Assembly (NCBI RefSeq): GCF_003150675.1
Contig: NZ_QGGB01000003.1
Coordinates: forward strand, 186,001-250,000
Origin: Rhodohalobacter mucosus
Lineage (GTDB): Bacteria > Bacteroidota > Rhodothermia > Balneolales > Balneolaceae
DNA: 64,000 nucleotides
Reading direction: 5' to 3'
The first letter of the stretch is position 1. Every line of letters begins with the position of its first letter. Positions 61,900 through 64,000 of the stretch are shown here, piece by piece. The notes beneath the pieces are model-generated. The model was not told where the DNA came from. It saw nothing but the letters and a program-made list of their open reading frames with translations, and ran no database searches. The position numbers were made by a program, and so were the translations under genes.

Positions 61900-62898
61900 T
61901 CAGGGATGCAGCAACGGAGATCGTGTAATAAATCGTTCATTTACAAATCCCAGGAGAAGAAAGAGAAGCCCGCTTAACAGGTATTGCGGGTACTGCTCTT
62001 CGTAGTCAATGTAGATAATCTCCTCTACTTCCGACTGTTCAAGCTGGTCAATTTCATTGTATACCTCGATAAATTCTTCCAGATCGGTTGCGCGCCAGTA
62101 GCGACCCCCGGTTATTCCTGCAATGTGCTGAAGCATCTCTTCGTCAATTTCGACCGGCACATTCTGGTAACGGCGCCCAAAAATGGGATCGTCAATCGGA
62201 TAAGGAGCCGTTCCGCGAGACCCGATACCAATGGTATATACTTTGATGTTAAAGGTAGAGGCCAGTTCACCCGCTGTAACAGGATCAATTTCGCCTGAAT
62301 TGTTCATTCCGTCGGTAAGCAGGATAATCACTTTGCTCTCCGTTTCTGAATCGCGCAAACGATTGATGGCCGTAGCCAGCCCCATTCCGATTGCCGTTCC
62401 GTCACGAACCATACCAATGTCAATCGTTTCGATTAAACTGCTTACAAGGGCATAATCAAGCGTTGGAGGTACAACGGTGAAACTCTCTCGCGCAAATACA
62501 TTGATTCCGATCCGGTCCGAAATCCGTTTATCTATAAAATCAACAGCTACGTCTTTGGCCGCAATGAGTCTGTTCGGTTTGATGTCTTCTGCCAGCATGG
62601 ATGAAGAAATATCAATGCTGATGACAATATCTATACCCTCGGCAGAGCGTTCAATTGTAGAATTCTGCAGCTGAGGGCGTGCGAGGGAGAGTATGATAAA
62701 CGTGTAGGCCGCCGTATAAAGTATGGGCGTGGCCCAGGTGAGCCATGCTCTGTAATTCCCCTTTATATCACTGAGTTTACCAAGTGAGGAGAAAGTAAGC
62801 TGTGCCTTACGTCCCGAAAAGTAATTCCAAACCTGATACCCCAGGAAAAAGGGAACCACCAGCAACAGCCAAAAATATTCCGGATTCGCCCAGCTCAT
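61900..62898 (-). CDS. batA: BatA-type von Willebrand factor A membrane protein
   Basis: The 332-residue protein has two N-terminal membrane helices (about 8-25 and 55-77), a VWA domain with the MIDAS motif DISSSML (about 94-100), TDGMNNSGEIDP and YTIGIGSRG, and a C-terminal helix (about 308-325). Bat proteins act with a MoxR ATPase in Bacteroidota. It overlaps the upstream Bat-like gene by 4 bp. No BatB gene follows: next is mfd on the same strand after 166 bp. Confidence 0.9.
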   Translation of the reverse strand: MSWANPEYFWLLLVVPFFLGYQVWNYFSGRKAQLTFSSLGKLSDIKGNYRAWLTWATPILYTAAYTFIILSLARPQLQNSTIERSAEGIDIVISIDISSSMLAEDIKPNRLIAAKDVAVDFIDKRISDRIGINVFARESFTVVPPTLDYALVSSLIETIDIGMVRDGTAIGMGLATAINRLRDSETESKVIILLTDGMNNSGEIDPVTAGELASTFNIKVYTIGIGSRGTAPYPIDDPIFGRRYQNVPVEIDEEMLQHIAGITGGRYWRATDLEEFIEVYNEIDQLEQSEVEEIIYIDYEEQYPQYLLSGLLFLLLGFVNERFITRSPLLHP

Positions 62899-63941
62899 AC
62901 CTGTTTATCCTCTGTCTTATCTTCTGTTTCACCTTCGTCTTGCTGAACAGAGTCAACGATATCGTGATCCGTATCATTGTCATCAGTACGGTTCTCATAC
63001 TCCGTGCGCAGCATATCGATACGGTTTTGATCATTTGAACGTGCCAGATCGTAAAATTTCCCTGCGAGAACCAAAACATGCTCTGCGGAATCAGTATCCG
63101 GCTTGAAGTGCGCGAATTTCACAATATCCGCTTCATTCAGAACAGTTCGGGTTATTTTAACCGTCGATGAAGCTGCCTGCTCCTTTTCGAGTTCCAGGCA
63201 AATTTCGCGCGTTGTCATCTCCAGTGCGGGAAATCTGTACGTGCGCTTTATATAACGGCGTATTGCGTCTCCAAGCTCTATATAGAAGGCTTCATACTCT
63301 TCATATTCCGACAGAGCATCAGGGGAGGCCAGGTTACTGATGGAAAGCCGCAGTTCATCAAGGGGGTTGGTAAACGGAATGGGGTCGGGTTTGGCGGAAG
63401 GCGCGGGTTCCGTCTCCCTGTTTTCCATCCACCTATACAGATAGTAACCGCCTGCGATCAAAAGTACCAACAGCAGAATATAGGGCCACCAGGTTCTTGC
63501 AAATGTAAAAACAGGCTTGAAGGGCCTGAAAGCCTCATCTTCTTCAGAGAGCACAGTTTTGAAATAGAGAGGAATTCGGTTCGACCTGAGGGTGGTATCG
63601 CCCTGAGCACGCTGCAGCCGAAAGGCAACCGCAGGTAACACTACGTCGTCAGTGCCAAAGAACTGCAGACGATAAACGAGGCTGTCCTGACCCGCTTCAA
63701 TCTGGTAACGCTGGCGGGAAACCATTTCAACCTCCTCTGGAAATGCAGTCTCATCGGGCAAATCCAGATCTGTGTAGGCGCCCTGAATGACAAACGTGAG
63801 CTCTATTATATCACCAACCTGAACAGAATCGCGATCGGAAAAAGTGAACATCTGCTGGGCAAATGCAGTGCTGTGGAGTGATATCTGAATTGTGAGAATC
63901 GAAAAGAAACAGACAGCCCGTGCAAAAAAGCGTAATTTCAT
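62895..63941 (-). CDS. BatD-like membrane protein of the Bat operon
   Basis: The 348-residue protein has a signal peptide (about 1-28), a beta-rich extracytoplasmic domain (SVQVGDIIELTFVIQGAYTD, about 39-58), a central transmembrane helix (WWPYILLLVLLIAGGYYLYR, about 161-180) and a cytoplasmic helical domain with DAIRRYIKRTYRFPALEMTT, ending in an acidic tail. This layout is that of the proteins encoded just before batA in Bacteroidota moxR-bat operons, related to BatD. It probably partners the VWA protein in the membrane. The operon continues beyond the window edge. Confidence 0.75.
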   Translation of the reverse strand: MKLRFFARAVCFFSILTIQISLHSTAFAQQMFTFSDRDSVQVGDIIELTFVIQGAYTDLDLPDETAFPEEVEMVSRQRYQIEAGQDSLVYRLQFFGTDDVVLPAVAFRLQRAQGDTTLRSNRIPLYFKTVLSEEDEAFRPFKPVFTFARTWWPYILLLVLLIAGGYYLYRWMENRETEPAPSAKPDPIPFTNPLDELRLSISNLASPDALSEYEEYEAFYIELGDAIRRYIKRTYRFPALEMTTREICLELEKEQAASSTVKITRTVLNEADIVKFAHFKPDTDSAEHVLVLAGKFYDLARSNDQNRIDMLRTEYENRTDDNDTDHDIVDSVQQDEGETEDKTEDKQV

Positions 63942-64000
63942 TATATGGTTATCAGGATCGTATAATCTGTCGATGCGTTTGAATATAACAATTTGAACCA

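Overview
The window looks like a chromosomal segment of a Balneolota/Bacteroidota-type bacterium, possibly a halophilic, pigmented relative of Balneola or Rhodohalobacter. This is an inference from gene content: a RecCBD operon, HprK with a short HPF and XerC, Bat (aerotolerance) proteins, a carotenoid-hydratase/glycosyltransferase pair, a fasciclin lipoprotein and Bacteroidota-style exopolysaccharide genes. Several starts carry clear Shine-Dalgarno sequences (recB, recD, hpf, the toroid gene). No rRNA, tRNA, CRISPR array, prophage or intact insertion sequence was seen.

Layout. 0-8.6 kb: a receiver-containing sensor protein that lacks its ATPase domain, an HD phosphohydrolase, two hotdog thioesterases, an M42 peptidase, galE, a lone Hpt protein, a possible small-RNA terminator, a ParA plus ribbon-helix-helix pair, and a 56-residue membrane protein. 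8.7-17.4 kb: recC-recB-recD with overlapping reading frames. 18-45 kb: a large surface-polysaccharide region. It starts with UDP-glucuronate epimerase and a Wzz-type co-polymerase. A strongly A+T-rich, co-directional run of 15 genes follows (21.3-36.2 kb): pseB, pseC, pseF, pseG, a sugar formyltransferase, pseI, a Wzx flippase, an unassigned transferase, a Wzy polymerase, GT4, a sulfotransferase, a deacetylase-like protein, an alpha/alpha-toroid protein and a WecG/TagA transferase. After it come a wecB pseudogene, a WecA-type initiating transferase, a large Wza/SLBB export protein and a UDP-HexNAc dehydrogenase. 45-64 kb: housekeeping genes (truA, an esterase, an OmpR-type regulator, an M23 peptidase, hprK, hpf, xerC), the carotenoid pair, the fasciclin lipoprotein, sua5-mfd and two Bat genes.

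The glycan genes form a coherent pathway. PseB-C-G-I-F make CMP-pseudaminic acid. A formyltransferase sits where the PseH acetyltransferase would be expected, so a 7-N-formyl pseudaminic acid is plausible. WecA/WecG-like enzymes start the chain on undecaprenyl phosphate, Wzx/Wzy/Wzz flip and polymerise it, Wza exports it, and the sulfotransferase and deacetylase-like proteins may decorate it.

The other striking feature is the repeat load of the spaces between genes: heptamer tandems (CCCTGAA x19 and x7, TATTGAG), octamer tandems (CTGTTTCT x13), a 129-bp unit in four tandem copies, at least four dispersed hairpin-rich families, and one short hairpin repeat that appears to sit in frame inside pseC.
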